NCBI GenBank assembly: GCA_964390805.1
Contig: CAYMKL010000019.1
Coordinates: 1-64,000 of the forward strand
DNA: 64,000 nucleotides
From: CAYMKL01 sp964390805
GTDB taxonomy: Bacteria; Chloroflexota; Anaerolineae; VGOG01
Direction: 5' to 3'
Position 1 is the first letter of the stretch, and the number at the start of each line of letters is the position of its first letter. The notes below the pieces were generated by a model. It ran no database searches. It was not told where the DNA came from and saw only the letters and a list, made by a program, of their open reading frames with translations. Shown in pieces: positions 41,710 to 50,970 of this stretch. Position numbers and translations under genes: made by a program.

Positions 41710-42999
41710 TTGAAACACGTCTCCTTAGCATTAGTGATTGTACTGACCCTGGCAGGACTGAACATGATAGGATGCTCAGCCCGCCCCCTGCTCTATGACG
41801 TAGAGTTCTATCCCACTGTGATCTCACCTAACGCCGACGGGTACGACGATGCGGCCAACGTCCTCTACAAACTCTCCCGCAACGCCAGCTTGTCCATCTA
41901 CTTCATTGGCGAAAACGGCGAGTCGCACTACCATCGAAACAGAGAGCGACGTTCAGCTCAAACGGAGCCCTACTGGACGCTCTTCAGCGGGGTGGTGGAT
42001 GTAGACGAGGCGGGTGCAGTCAAGAGGCGCATGTTGCCCGATGGGCAGTACACCTGGGTCATCGAAGCGACAGATGACAATGGCCACACCGAGAAGGCAG
42101 AGGGCAGCTTGACCATCGTTGACGCTGATACGATCCTCCCTGAGCTGCGGGGCTTCTCCGTCTCCCCCCAGGTTTTCAGCCCCAACCGCGACGGCGTTGA
42201 CGACCACGTGACCATCAACTACTTCCTCCCCAAGCCAGCCACGGTGCGGGTCTATCTCCTCAACGAGGCGGGCGAGAAGTTCTTCCTCCCTGAGACGGTA
42301 TCGCAGAAAATCGAGCCGGGAGAGGTGGGCCTGCATCAGTACGACTACGAGGGGGGTGTTGATCACGGGACCACCCCTCCGCCCGATGGCACCTACACCG
42401 TGGCGGCCATCGCCGATGACCTGGTGGGTCAGCGAGTAGAGGAGCAGGGCACCTTGACCATCCAGCACGGTGGGGTGCCCCGGGCCGACATCATCAACGC
42501 TGCGGTGGAGTATTCTACTGACGAGGGCCTGCGGGGAGATTTCACTTCTCTCACCATTCCTTTGGGGGGGACACTGTATTTCACGGCCACGGTGGAGAAC
42601 TACGGCGATACCCCCGTTCGCACCACCGGCCCGGAGCCAGGGACCACCTACACCAGCGATCAGAACTCTAGCACCCTGGAGTGGTATCAATCGGACGGGG
42701 CTTGGCGTTTCGGGCTGGATTTCGAGGAGAATCCTGGCTCTCCCTATCCCTTCCGTTGGTCCCTGGGCCAGCACGGTGATCTGGAGGCGGTGGTCAAGGG
42801 GGACGACGTGTTCTATTACCTCATGCCGGGCCAAAGGGTGACGCTCACTGGCGCCATCCAGATTCTGGACAAGCCACCGCGCAATCCCTTCTATCTTTGG
42901 GCGGGGCTGATCCATGAAGGAGTTGAAATCGTCCAGAATCGAATTGATCCCATCCTCATCACCGTTGACGTACCCAGCCGGGGAGCTTGGAACCAATAG
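41710..42999 (+). CDS. Lipoprotein with FlgD-like Ig domains
   Basis: A 429-residue predicted lipoprotein, starting at TTG after a GGGAGG site. The signal peptide ends with LNMIGCS, a lipobox. Two FlgD/CHU-like modules follow, recognisable by YPTVISPNADGYDDAANVLY (about 37-56) and VSPQVFSPNRDGVDDHVTIN (about 155-174), each with a Gly-Asp calcium-like turn. The C-terminal 170 residues form another beta-rich domain (TATVENYGDTPVRTTGPEPG). These modules usually decorate extracellular proteins. It is immediately upstream of the LysM-BMP-PhnD gene and could be an accessory surface protein. Confidence 0.7.
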   Translation: MKHVSLALVIVLTLAGLNMIGCSARPLLYDVEFYPTVISPNADGYDDAANVLYKLSRNASLSIYFIGENGESHYHRNRERRSAQTEPYWTLFSGVVDVDEAGAVKRRMLPDGQYTWVIEATDDNGHTEKAEGSLTIVDADTILPELRGFSVSPQVFSPNRDGVDDHVTINYFLPKPATVRVYLLNEAGEKFFLPETVSQKIEPGEVGLHQYDYEGGVDHGTTPPPDGTYTVAAIADDLVGQRVEEQGTLTIQHGGVPRADIINAAVEYSTDEGLRGDFTSLTIPLGGTLYFTATVENYGDTPVRTTGPEPGTTYTSDQNSSTLEWYQSDGAWRFGLDFEENPGSPYPFRWSLGQHGDLEAVVKGDDVFYYLMPGQRVTLTGAIQILDKPPRNPFYLWAGLIHEGVEIVQNRIDPILITVDVPSRGAWNQ

Positions 43000-43282
43000 G
43001 TGGGTTCTCAAGGAATATCCATCGGGTTTTGGTCCACTTTGGACGAGACCTTTTCGCGGTTACAACTCGTATTTCTGGTGCTTTCAATGCACTTTCCTGT
43101 CTACGACACTTGCCAAAAACGGAAAGTTGTTGTATCATAGAAGCGGCTTATCCAAAGAAGATCATTGATGTCGAGGCAAGCACAAGGAGGTGAGGCGTAT
43201 AAGATCTCCGTTTTGTGTCTTATCCCCCATGATCCGCTTTAAGCGCGGATCGCCAAAAATCCCAAAACAAGGAGAGAATGCA
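43000..43282 (+). other. Leader region of the BMP-PhnD transport locus
   Basis: A 283-base gap with a promoter at 43110-43138 and a leader of about 140 bases; AAGGAGA lies before the ATG at 43283. Codons open further upstream in frame look like leader, not protein. Confidence 0.6.
43110..43138 (+). promoter_or_regulatory. Promoter of the BMP-PhnD transport locus
   Basis: TTGCCA (43110-43115), 17-base spacer, TATCAT (43133-43138). Confidence 0.65.
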
Positions 43283-45520
43283 ATGAAGAAGATATTTCTG
43301 ATGCTGCTCATCGTGGCTCTGCTGCTGCCTTCTGGGCTGAGCGTGGCTTACGCCTCCCCGCAGGCGCAAGAGCAGACCTACACCGTAAAGCTGGGCGACA
43401 ACCTGTGGACCCTGGCGGAGAAGTACTTGGGTAACGGCCCAGCCTACTGGGCTATTGTTGACGCGACCAACGCCAAGCACGCAGAGGATTCGAGCTTCGC
43501 CTCGATCGAGAACCCTAGCCTGATCCACCCAGGGTGGAAGCTGGTGATTCCCGGACCGGGTTCGGGCATGGTCGTCGGCCAAGTGACGGACATGGGCGGC
43601 ATTGACGACAAGAGCTTCAACCAGACCGCCTGGAAGGGCATCGAGGACGCTATTGCAGACTTCGGCGTGGAGGGCAAGTACCTGGAGTCCCAGCAGCAAG
43701 CCGACTACGCCAAGAACCTCCAGCAGTTCCTGGCTGAAGACCTCGACCTGATCATCACCGTGGGCTTCCTGTTGGGAGTGGACACCGCCATTACCGCTAA
43801 GGAGAATCCCGACACGAGCTTCGCCATTGTGGACTACGCCTATCCCGACTGCTGGCCTGGGGCGGTGCCTGGCAAGGACTGCGGTTCCGATGTGGAAATA
43901 CCCAACGTCCTGGGCCTGACCTTCGCCACCGACGAGGCGGCGTTCCTGGCTGGCTACCTGGCGGCTGGGATGACCAAGACGGGCAAGGTGGGCACCTTCG
44001 GCGGCATCAATATCCCCACGGTGACCATCTTCATGAAGGGTCTCGAGGCCGGCGTCAAGTACTACAACCAGGAGTACGGGACCAGCGTGGAGGTACTGGG
44101 TTGGGACACTGCCTCGGATGAGGGTCTGTTCACTGGCAACTTCGAGTCCACCGACGATGGACGCAGTTTCGCCGAGTCTCTGATTGACGAGGGCGCGGAC
44201 ATCATCCTGCCGGTGGCAGGGCCTGTGGGCCTGGGCTCTGCTGCGGCCTGCCAGGAGCGAGGAGCAATGCTCATTGGTGTGGACACCGACTGGTACGTGT
44301 CGGCCCCTGAGTTCAAAGAAGTGTATCTGACCAGCATCCTCAAGAACATTGACGTGGCAGTGTACGACGCCACCGCCGCGGTGGTGGACGGCACCTTCAA
44401 AGGTGGGGGGGTGTACGTCGGAACGCTGGCCAATGATGGTGTGGGGATCTCCTCATTCCACGAGTTCGAGGATGATGTGCCTGCAGAGCTTGAGGCTGAG
44501 ATCACACAGGCTAAAGAAGCTCTTATTGCTGGTGTGATCAGCGTAGACGGCGTCCTGGCGGGTCAGTTCGGTCCCGCTGCGGGAGACCTCGGAAGCCCCG
44601 AACGACCGATCCAGGTGCTGTTCGTGCCCTCGGTGGACGTGGGCGAGATCGTCTCCGGCGGCGAGGTCATGGCCAAGGCACTGACCGATGCCACCGGCCT
44701 GGAGTTCGAGGTGAGTGTGCCCACCAGCTACGCGGCCACCATTGAGGCCATGTGTGCCTCACCTGAGGACACCATGGGCTTCATCCCGGCCTTGGGCTAC
44801 ACTCTCGCCAGTCAGAAGTGTGGCGTCGAAGTCGCCGCGGCCGCGGTGCGCTACGGCTGGTCCGTCTACTGGGCGCAGTTCCTCGTGGCGCGCGACAGCG
44901 ACTACCAGACCCTGGAAGACCTGGCCGGCAAGAAGTGGGCCGTCCCCGATCTGGGCTCCACCTCTGGCTACCTGTTCCCCTCAGTCATGTTCCAGGAAGC
45001 CGGGATTGAGACTGGTGAGGTCATCGAAGCGGGTGGACACCCCCAGGCAGCTCTGGCGGTGTACAACGGCGAGGTTGACTTTGGCACCACCTACTTCAGC
45101 CCGCCACTCACCGATCCCCGCTGGCAGCCCGGCGACTCCCCCGAGCCGTATGATCCCTTTGAAGTCGCCTTGAATGAGGCGGGCAGGACCTTCGCCGGCG
45201 ACGTGCGCGTGCTCGACGCCCGCACCGCCGTGATTGAAACCGCTCCCGACATCTTCCAGAAGGTCCGCATCATGATGCTGACCGACGCCATCCCCAATGA
45301 CACTATGAGCTTCGGGCCCGATTTCCCGGACGCGCTCAAAGGTCTGATCGTTGCTGCGTTGGCCGAATTCATGGAGACTGACGCCTGCGAGGAGTCAATC
45401 TGCTCCGACCAGTTCTACAACTGGACCGGCCTGGATCCGATTGATGACGCCGCCTACGATGTCATTCGTAGGCTGATCCAAGGTCTGGGCTACACGGAGG
45501 AAGACATCTTCGGCGGATAG
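43283..45520 (+). CDS. LysM-BMP-PhnD fusion substrate-binding protein
   Basis: A 745-residue secreted protein with three modules. Residues 1-24: signal peptide (MKKIFLMLLIVALLLPSG...AYA). About 32-92: LysM-like domain (YTVKLGDNLWTLAEKYLG; IHPGWKLVIPGP), expected to bind peptidoglycan. About 97-430: BMP/Med-type periplasmic-binding domain (VGQVTDMGGIDDKSFNQTAW; GLTFATDEAAFLAGYLAAGM; GGINIPTVTIFMKGLEAG), a family binding nucleosides. About 442-745: PhnD-like binding domain (IQVLFVPSVDVGEIVSGG; LEDLAGKKWAVPDLGSTSGY; YNGEVDFGTTYFSPP), normally for phosphonate or phosphate esters. Neither binding fold is truncated. PhnC- and PhnE-like genes follow, so the protein probably feeds one importer with two ligand sites or two ligands. 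Confidence 0.88.
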   Translation: MKKIFLMLLIVALLLPSGLSVAYASPQAQEQTYTVKLGDNLWTLAEKYLGNGPAYWAIVDATNAKHAEDSSFASIENPSLIHPGWKLVIPGPGSGMVVGQVTDMGGIDDKSFNQTAWKGIEDAIADFGVEGKYLESQQQADYAKNLQQFLAEDLDLIITVGFLLGVDTAITAKENPDTSFAIVDYAYPDCWPGAVPGKDCGSDVEIPNVLGLTFATDEAAFLAGYLAAGMTKTGKVGTFGGINIPTVTIFMKGLEAGVKYYNQEYGTSVEVLGWDTASDEGLFTGNFESTDDGRSFAESLIDEGADIILPVAGPVGLGSAAACQERGAMLIGVDTDWYVSAPEFKEVYLTSILKNIDVAVYDATAAVVDGTFKGGGVYVGTLANDGVGISSFHEFEDDVPAELEAEITQAKEALIAGVISVDGVLAGQFGPAAGDLGSPERPIQVLFVPSVDVGEIVSGGEVMAKALTDATGLEFEVSVPTSYAATIEAMCASPEDTMGFIPALGYTLASQKCGVEVAAAAVRYGWSVYWAQFLVARDSDYQTLEDLAGKKWAVPDLGSTSGYLFPSVMFQEAGIETGEVIEAGGHPQAALAVYNGEVDFGTTYFSPPLTDPRWQPGDSPEPYDPFEVALNEAGRTFAGDVRVLDARTAVIETAPDIFQKVRIMMLTDAIPNDTMSFGPDFPDALKGLIVAALAEFMETDACEESICSDQFYNWTGLDPIDDAAYDVIRRLIQGLGYTEEDIFGG

Positions 45521-45547
45521 TTCCTCAACATAGCAGCAAAGCTACGA

Positions 45548-45576
45548 ATTGGGCGGGGAGAGCATCCCCGCCCAAT
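45548..45576 (+). other. Strong intercistronic hairpin
   Basis: ATTGGGCGGGGA, loop GAGCA, TCCCCGCCCAAT: a perfect 12-bp stem just after the binding-protein gene. No T-run follows, so it may protect the upstream mRNA and cause only partial termination. Confidence 0.65.
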
Positions 45577-45592
45577 CTTCAAAATGTGCTTC

Positions 45593-45712
45593 GTGACTAC
45601 TCACCCTCCCGCAGGTTTAGCCCTCTTTGGGTCGAAACTCGCTAATCCAGTTCTTGACTCAGGGGCAAAGCATCACCAATCGCAACCTGCGGGAGGGTGG
45701 CTAGGTAGTGAC
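45593..45712. mobile_element. MITE-like element, copy 2 (family C)
   Basis: A 120-base non-coding element with ends GTGACTACTCACCCTCCCGC and AACCTGCGGGAGGG..GTAGTGAC, the same terminal repeats as the copy in the glycerol operon but a different interior. Confidence 0.7.
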
Positions 45713-45771
45713 GCCTAATCTTCAGAAAGCGCTTCGCACAGGGCAATCAGAAACCAGGCTTCGTCCTGAGG

Positions 45772-45809
45772 CCTGTCCTGAGAGTAGCCTAAGGGCTCAG
45801 CCCGAAGGG
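45772..45809. repeat. Repeat family A, compound copy
   Basis: CCTGTCCTGAGAGTAGCC and GGGCTCAGCCCGAAGGG, diverged family A units. Confidence 0.55.
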
Positions 45810-45928
45810 TTTTTCGCTTGATAGGGCATTGTGGGTGCTCCAGAACGTGGTAAGCTCCGCGACGTAGTCACTAGCTTGGCTCAGACGACGAAAAACCCGG
45901 TTTCTCTATGTACGTCTAGGAGGGCAAC

Positions 45929-46681
45929 TTGCTTGAGGTCAAGAATCTAACCAAGATCTACGACAACGAAGTGCTCGCGCTGGATGATGTGAGCTTCAGT
46001 GCGCTGAAGGGCAAGTTCACGGCAGTGATTGGGTTGAGCGGTTCCGGCAAGAGCACGCTGTTGCGATGCATCAACCGCCTGGTTGAACCGACAGCCGGCC
46101 AGGTGATCTGGGACGGCACGGACATCACGGCTGCTGCACAGGAGGATTTGCGTTTGATCCGCCGCCGGATTGGCATGATCTTCCAGCAGTTCAACCTGGT
46201 GACGCGCTCCAGTGTCCTGACCAATGTCCTTTCGGGACGTTTGGGCTACGTCAATCCCCTATGGAGTCTCTTCAACTACTTTCCCAAAGAAGACATCAGC
46301 AAGGCGATGGCCAGCCTGGAGCGAGTGGACATTGCCGACAAGGCCCATAATCGAGCCGACGAGCTGAGCGGCGGGCAGCAGCAACGGGTGGGCGTCGCCC
46401 GAGCCTTGATGCAGGACCCCGAGCTCTTGCTGGCCGACGAACCAGTGGCCAGCCTGGACCCCGTGCTGGCTCACAGCATCATGAGAATTCTGAAACGGCT
46501 CAACGAGGAAGACGGAATCACCGTGATTTGCAGCCTGCACTTCTTGGACCTGGTGCAGCAATACGCTGACAGAGCCATTGCCCTGAACGATGGCCAGCTG
46601 GTCTTCGATGGCTTGCCTCACGAGATTGACGATGAGCGGTTCAAAGAGATCTACGGCCAAGAAGCCGAACGCATAGGATAG
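45929..46681 (+). CDS. phnC: PhnC-like ABC transporter ATPase
   Basis: A 250-residue ABC ATPase, TTG start after AGGAGGG. Walker A GLSGSGKSTLLRCINRL (about residues 36-52), signature LSGGQQQRVGVARALMQDPE (about 145-164), Walker B LLLADEPVASLDPVLA. The segment IFQQFNLVTRSSVLTNVLSG is characteristic of PhnC among ABC ATPases. It energises the membrane permease encoded five bases downstream. Confidence 0.94.
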   Translation: MLEVKNLTKIYDNEVLALDDVSFSALKGKFTAVIGLSGSGKSTLLRCINRLVEPTAGQVIWDGTDITAAAQEDLRLIRRRIGMIFQQFNLVTRSSVLTNVLSGRLGYVNPLWSLFNYFPKEDISKAMASLERVDIADKAHNRADELSGGQQQRVGVARALMQDPELLLADEPVASLDPVLAHSIMRILKRLNEEDGITVICSLHFLDLVQQYADRAIALNDGQLVFDGLPHEIDDERFKEIYGQEAERIG

Positions 46682-46686
46682 CAATC

Positions 46687-48555
46687 ATGACCCAAGATCA
46701 AAATTCAAGACCACCCCTTCGACCGCGCTCAGGGCAAGGCTCAGGACAGGTCTGGCGTTCTCTTGCTACTTTTCTCGCCGTGGTAGTTATCGTTGTTGTC
46801 TATGCCTACGGTTTTCAAGTCACCAAGGTTGACCTGGAAAAACCCAGAGAAGAGCGACGCCAGACCCAGTTGACCAACATTATCCGTGGCCTGGTACGAC
46901 CTCGCCTGGTTGAATACGAAGAGGAGCGCCTGGAAATAGACGCGCCGGTCATGATGCCCTGTGACGATCAGGTGCCATTGCCGCCGGTGGACACGTCCGG
47001 GCGCTACATCGAGCTGACCCCCAATTGTGTGGAGCTGGGGGGAGAAGTGACGGTCAGTGGCTACAACTATGAGCCGGGTGAAACGGTGTTTCTGTACTTT
47101 GTCCCTGAGGCGGCCAGTATCCACGACCAGGTAGAATTGCGCCTGGCCCAGGATGCCATTAAAACTGACTCGCAGGGGCAGTTCACCTACGTGGCTGAGA
47201 TGAGAAAAGACCGGCCATCTGATGAGCCACAGATCGTGCGGGCGGTGACTAAGATTCGCTCGGGCCTGCCCAAACCCAGCAATACACTGAAGGACACGAT
47301 TGACAAAATCATCGAAACCGTTTTCCTGGCTCTCATTGCTACTACAATAGGCACGGCCCTGGCTATTCCCATCAGCTTCTTGGCTGCTCGTAATCTAATG
47401 AGCACCATGGTCAGCCCTTTTGGTAGTGTTATGGCTGGCATACTGATCGCGCCTTTGGGTGGGGCGCTGGGCTTAAGACTGTTTGGCTGGTTGACGGGCT
47501 TGGCGGACGACCTGACACAGAATTTAGCCCTGGGCGTGGCCTTGCTAGTAGCCAGTATAGTTGTTGTGTGGCTGCTCATCAGGTTGCTCTCTCGCGATTA
47601 TCATGGGCGGTTTGCTGCCTGGCGACGAGGAGGATTGGGCCTGCTGGCCGTGTCTCTCGTCGCTCTTGCGCTGGGCTTGCTGGCGACATTGGGCATGAAG
47701 CTGGGTGTGTGGTTGCAGGCGGAGTTGGGCCCGTTCGGTTTTCTCGGAAATTTCGTCTTCATCCTCTCCGATTTGATCGTGACCTTTTTGCCGCTGCTGG
47801 GTGGGCTAATCGGGCTGTCCATCTCGAATTCATTGGCCTCTTCACTCTTTGGCCGCTTCCTGCGCACGGCCAAACCGCCTGTGGCCAAAGCGTTCACAGC
47901 AGTTGTCGCTACTTTGGCTGGCGCGTTGCTGGCGGCCACCGTGGTGGCCATTGTTGCCTGGCTCTACAAGGTCGAGAACCTGGTCGGATTTGTCGGTGTG
48001 CCGGCCGTGGTGGTGGGCGCGTTCTTTCTTGTGATTAGCCTCATCATTGACGTGCAGCGGCCTGTGCCCACCGGTACAGTCATCTACAATGTCACTCGCA
48101 CCATTCTCAATACCTTGCGATCCATTGAGCCGTTGATCATGGTGGTGGCCTTCGCCGTGTGGGTGGGCATTGGTCCCTTTGCCGGCGTGCTGGCCCTGGC
48201 GTTGCACACCATCGCCGCCCTCGGCAAGCTCTATTCGGAGCAAGTGGAGAACATCATGGTTGGCCCCATCGAAGCGGTGACGGCCACCGGCGCCAACCGC
48301 TTGCAGACCATCGCCTACGCCGTCATCCCCCAGATCGTACCCCCCTACATCGCCTTCACCATCTATCGTTGGGACATCAACGTGCGCATGTCCACCATCA
48401 TCGGCTTCGGCGGTGGGGGAGGCATTGGCTTCCTGGTGCAGCAGAACCTGAACCTGCTAAAATACCGCGACGCCAGCGTGCAGATGATCGCCATCGCCAT
48501 CGTGGTGGCCACGCTGGACTTCGCCAGTGCTAAGGTGAGGGAGCGGATTATCTAA
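46687..48555 (+). CDS. phnE: Enlarged PhnE-like permease with extracytoplasmic Ig-like domain
   Basis: A 622-residue membrane protein, more than twice the usual PhnE length. One N-terminal helix (FLAVVVIVVVYAYGF, about 29-43) is followed by an extracytoplasmic domain with an Ig/IPT-like part (CVELGGEVTVSGYNYEPGET, about 115-134). The permease core begins near 205 (TLKDTIDKIIETVFLALIA). A block of extra hydrophobic segments (about 245-400) interrupts the core before it resumes at about 455. The conserved coupling and C-terminal segments NIMVGPIEAVTATGANR and YRWDINVRMSTIIGFGGGGG end the chain. Codons near residues 9-22 (PPLRPRSGQGSGQV) come from a family A repeat. Confidence 0.87.
   Translation: MTQDQNSRPPLRPRSGQGSGQVWRSLATFLAVVVIVVVYAYGFQVTKVDLEKPREERRQTQLTNIIRGLVRPRLVEYEEERLEIDAPVMMPCDDQVPLPPVDTSGRYIELTPNCVELGGEVTVSGYNYEPGETVFLYFVPEAASIHDQVELRLAQDAIKTDSQGQFTYVAEMRKDRPSDEPQIVRAVTKIRSGLPKPSNTLKDTIDKIIETVFLALIATTIGTALAIPISFLAARNLMSTMVSPFGSVMAGILIAPLGGALGLRLFGWLTGLADDLTQNLALGVALLVASIVVVWLLIRLLSRDYHGRFAAWRRGGLGLLAVSLVALALGLLATLGMKLGVWLQAELGPFGFLGNFVFILSDLIVTFLPLLGGLIGLSISNSLASSLFGRFLRTAKPPVAKAFTAVVATLAGALLAATVVAIVAWLYKVENLVGFVGVPAVVVGAFFLVISLIIDVQRPVPTGTVIYNVTRTILNTLRSIEPLIMVVAFAVWVGIGPFAGVLALALHTIAALGKLYSEQVENIMVGPIEAVTATGANRLQTIAYAVIPQIVPPYIAFTIYRWDINVRMSTIIGFGGGGGIGFLVQQNLNLLKYRDASVQMIAIAIVVATLDFASAKVRERII
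46714..46751. repeat. Repeat family A copy, inside phnE N-terminus
   Basis: CCCCTTCGACCGCGCTCAGG and GCTCAGGACAGG in tandem, read as PLRPRSGQGSGQ just before the first membrane helix. Confidence 0.75.
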
Positions 48556-48592
48556 GTGGGGTGGCTGGGTTGCCAAATGCTGATTCAAGAGA

Positions 48593-48628
48593 ACGGGGCT
48601 GTCCCGGGTTTGGGACAGCCCCGTTTTT
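48593..48628 (+). terminator. Terminator of the BMP-PhnD transport operon
   Basis: ACGGGGCTGTCCC, loop GGGTTT, GGGACAGCCCCGT, then TTTT: 13-bp stem with U-tract. Confidence 0.9.
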
Positions 48629-48668
48629 GCTTGCGACGTGTCATGCTCTGATGGTAGCTCTAATTCGT

Positions 48669-50096
48669 CTAGGGGGGTGGCCGCTGCCATCCGCCTAAAG
48701 CACTCTCGATGTGTTGAGCCACCGCCAAAGCCACGTCCTCCCGCCAGGGACCAGCCACCACCTGCACACCGATGGGCAGACCTTCGGCTGAACTTCCAGC
48801 GCGAACAGCCACGGAAGGCCAGCCAGCCATGCTGTAGGGCTTGGTGTAGGCGGTCACGCCCTGGGGCGGAAAATCATCGTGCATCGTGGCGCCGTGAGGC
48901 AGCGCCGGGTAGGGATCAACAGGGCAAAGGACAACATCATAACGTTCCAGGAACTCCAGCATCTCGCCCCGGCACAGATCCCACTTCCACGTCCAGGCCA
49001 GGAATTCGGAAGCTGACATAAAATCGCCAGGTTGCTCAACTTGGGCTTCCTGCAGCCAGAGACCGACATGGCGGTGGAGATCGTCAGGGAACATTGGCTT
49101 GTCTTCAAGAAACTCTCGGAACATCCCGCATTGCTCTGCCTCCCGATTGGCGCGCCAAAGAGCGTCTGCGATCTCCATCATCTTGGCGAGACCAGGCGGG
49201 CACTCCTCGACCACTGCTATCCCAAGATCAGACAGCACCTGGGCAGCGTTCCTGACCACCTCCACCGTTGCCGGTGTAGCAGGATAGATACCGTTATAGG
49301 TGTGAAATGCTACTCGCAGGCTCTGTAATTCTACCGTCTTGTAATCGCCCAGTGGCACCGGGACAACCGACGGGTCGAGCCCATCCGGGCCGGAGATGAT
49401 CTGCAGGGACAAGGCCAGGTCTTCTACAAATCGGGCCATCGGGCCAATACGCGCAGTGTCGAAGGCGCCGCCGTAGGGTGGGATGTGACCTGTACGCGGC
49501 ACGCGTCCCATGGTTGGATTCAGGCCAGCGATGCCACACAAATGGGCAGGGCCTCGGATGCTTCCCCCGAAATCGCTGCCCAAGCCCAAGGGTGACCCAC
49601 CCGCAGCGATGATAGCCACTTCGCCACCGCTGCTGCCGCCCGTGGACCGAGTGAGATCATAAGGATTGTTCGTCCGTCCATGCACTTGATTGTCGGTATC
49701 GCCGCTCCCGCACAGCTCGGTGCAGTTGGTTTTGCCCAACAGGATAGCGCCGGCAGCGCGCATGCGCGCCACGGCCGTCGCATCTTGCTGTGGGATGAAA
49801 TACTTTCGCCCGAGCGTGCCGGCGGTGGTGATCACGCCTTTCACGCACAGCGAGTCTTTGACCGTCATCGGCACACCATGCAGTGGCCCTTTGACCTCGC
49901 CACGGGCCAGCGCGGCATCGAGCTGGCGAGCTTCTGTCCGGGCCTCCTCATCCCTCAGTAGCACGACGGCGTTCAGCTTTGGATTCACCTCTGCGATCCG
50001 GCGCAAGTGAGCATCCACTACCTCCAGCGAGGAAAGCTCTTTGGCACGGATGGCTTCCGCTAACTTCTTTGCCGACCAGTAGAATATCTCATCCAT
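48669..50096 (-). CDS. Amidase signature family enzyme in peptide-transporter operon
   Basis: A 475-residue amidase. The triad residues are Lys in VPMTVKDSLCVKG (about 79), cis-Ser in STGGSSGGEVAII and nucleophile Ser in GSDFGGSIRGPAH (about 177). The start MDEIFYWSAKK is chosen because AAGGAGG lies seven bases ahead of it; an ATG two codons earlier is too close to that site. It is the last gene of a leftward operon with two peptide-type permeases and a binding protein, so it may act on an imported amide-containing compound. Only distantly similar to the amidase at 4946-6370. Confidence 0.87.
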   Translation of the reverse strand: MDEIFYWSAKKLAEAIRAKELSSLEVVDAHLRRIAEVNPKLNAVVLLRDEEARTEARQLDAALARGEVKGPLHGVPMTVKDSLCVKGVITTAGTLGRKYFIPQQDATAVARMRAAGAILLGKTNCTELCGSGDTDNQVHGRTNNPYDLTRSTGGSSGGEVAIIAAGGSPLGLGSDFGGSIRGPAHLCGIAGLNPTMGRVPRTGHIPPYGGAFDTARIGPMARFVEDLALSLQIISGPDGLDPSVVPVPLGDYKTVELQSLRVAFHTYNGIYPATPATVEVVRNAAQVLSDLGIAVVEECPPGLAKMMEIADALWRANREAEQCGMFREFLEDKPMFPDDLHRHVGLWLQEAQVEQPGDFMSASEFLAWTWKWDLCRGEMLEFLERYDVVLCPVDPYPALPHGATMHDDFPPQGVTAYTKPYSMAGWPSVAVRAGSSAEGLPIGVQVVAGPWREDVALAVAQHIESALGGWQRPPP

Positions 50097-50121
50097 GTAC
50101 ATTCCTCCTTGCCCTCGCTGC

Positions 50122-50970
50122 TCATAACCTCGATCTCGTATCCGACATGTCCTGCAATCCATCTCCCAGCAGGTTGAAGCCCAATACAGTCAGCACGATG
50201 GCCAGGCCGGGGAAGAGAACGATGTGCGGTGCAGCGAAGATTGCGCCGCGCCCCTGTCCAAGCATGGCTCCCCACTCCGGGGTCGGCGGCTGCGCTCCCA
50301 ATCCCAGGAAGCTGAGCCCCGCCGCCTCCAGAATCGCGGTGCCAATCCCAAGCGTTGCCTGTACTTGCAGAGGGATCAAGCAACTGGGCAGGATGTGCCG
50401 CCACAACAGGCGACCGGGCGGGACGCCGATGGCTCGCGCTGCCACGATGTAGTCTCGCTCCTTGGCCGCCAACACGCCGACGCGCATCAGGCGGGCGTAG
50501 GTCGGAATGGCGGTGAAGGCCACCGCGTACAGCACGTTGGTCAGCCCGCGGCCCAGGATGACGATGATGGCAATGGCCAGCAGCAAGGTGGGAAATGCCT
50601 GCATCACGTCCATGAGGCTCATGATCAGACCGTCTGCCCAGCTACCCCGATAACCGGCCATAGCCCCCAATAACCCGCCTGCGACCACGGCCAGCAAGAC
50701 GGAGGTCACACCCACTCGCAAGGAGAGCCGAGCACCGCAAATGATCCTGCTCAGGTTGTCGCGCCCCAGCTCGTCTAGTCCCAGGAGATGCTGGGCGGAC
50801 GGCGGCTGCCTTCGCTCCAGAAGATGTTGCTCCAAAGGGTCGTGCGGGGCCAGCTGGGGGGCGAACAGGGCGGTGAGAGAAACACAGGCCAGGATCGCCA
50901 GCCCAGCCACGGCTCGCCCATTCCGTAGAAACCAAGGCCAGCGCCCCTTCGTGTTCAACGTCTCATTCAT
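50122..50970 (-). CDS. dppC: Peptide-type ABC transporter permease, DppC-like
   Basis: A 282-residue inner-membrane protein with about six hydrophobic segments. HLLGLDELGRDNLSRIICGA (about 60-79) is the DppC/OppC signature (family: LGTDxxGRDxLSR). RAIGVPPGRLLWRHILPSCL (about 180-199) is the EAA coupling loop for the ATPase. The N-terminus is extended as usual for DppC. Its start overlaps the dppB stop by eight bases. No DppD/DppF ATPases are in the window. Confidence 0.93.
   Translation of the reverse strand: MNETLNTKGRWPWFLRNGRAVAGLAILACVSLTALFAPQLAPHDPLEQHLLERRQPPSAQHLLGLDELGRDNLSRIICGARLSLRVGVTSVLLAVVAGGLLGAMAGYRGSWADGLIMSLMDVMQAFPTLLLAIAIIVILGRGLTNVLYAVAFTAIPTYARLMRVGVLAAKERDYIVAARAIGVPPGRLLWRHILPSCLIPLQVQATLGIGTAILEAAGLSFLGLGAQPPTPEWGAMLGQGRGAIFAAPHIVLFPGLAIVLTVLGFNLLGDGLQDMSDTRSRL

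Larger units (their letters stand above)
45521..45928. other. Repeat-filled gap between binding protein and PhnC genes
   Basis: Contains a hairpin (45548-45576), a MITE-like element (45593-45712) and a compound family A repeat (45772-45809). These insertions separate genes that belong together functionally. Confidence 0.7.

Noticed and set aside
41953..43011. 352-codon open frame opposite the FlgD-like lipoprotein
   Set aside because: Antisense shadow in GC-rich DNA; the plus-strand protein has a lipobox and domain motifs.
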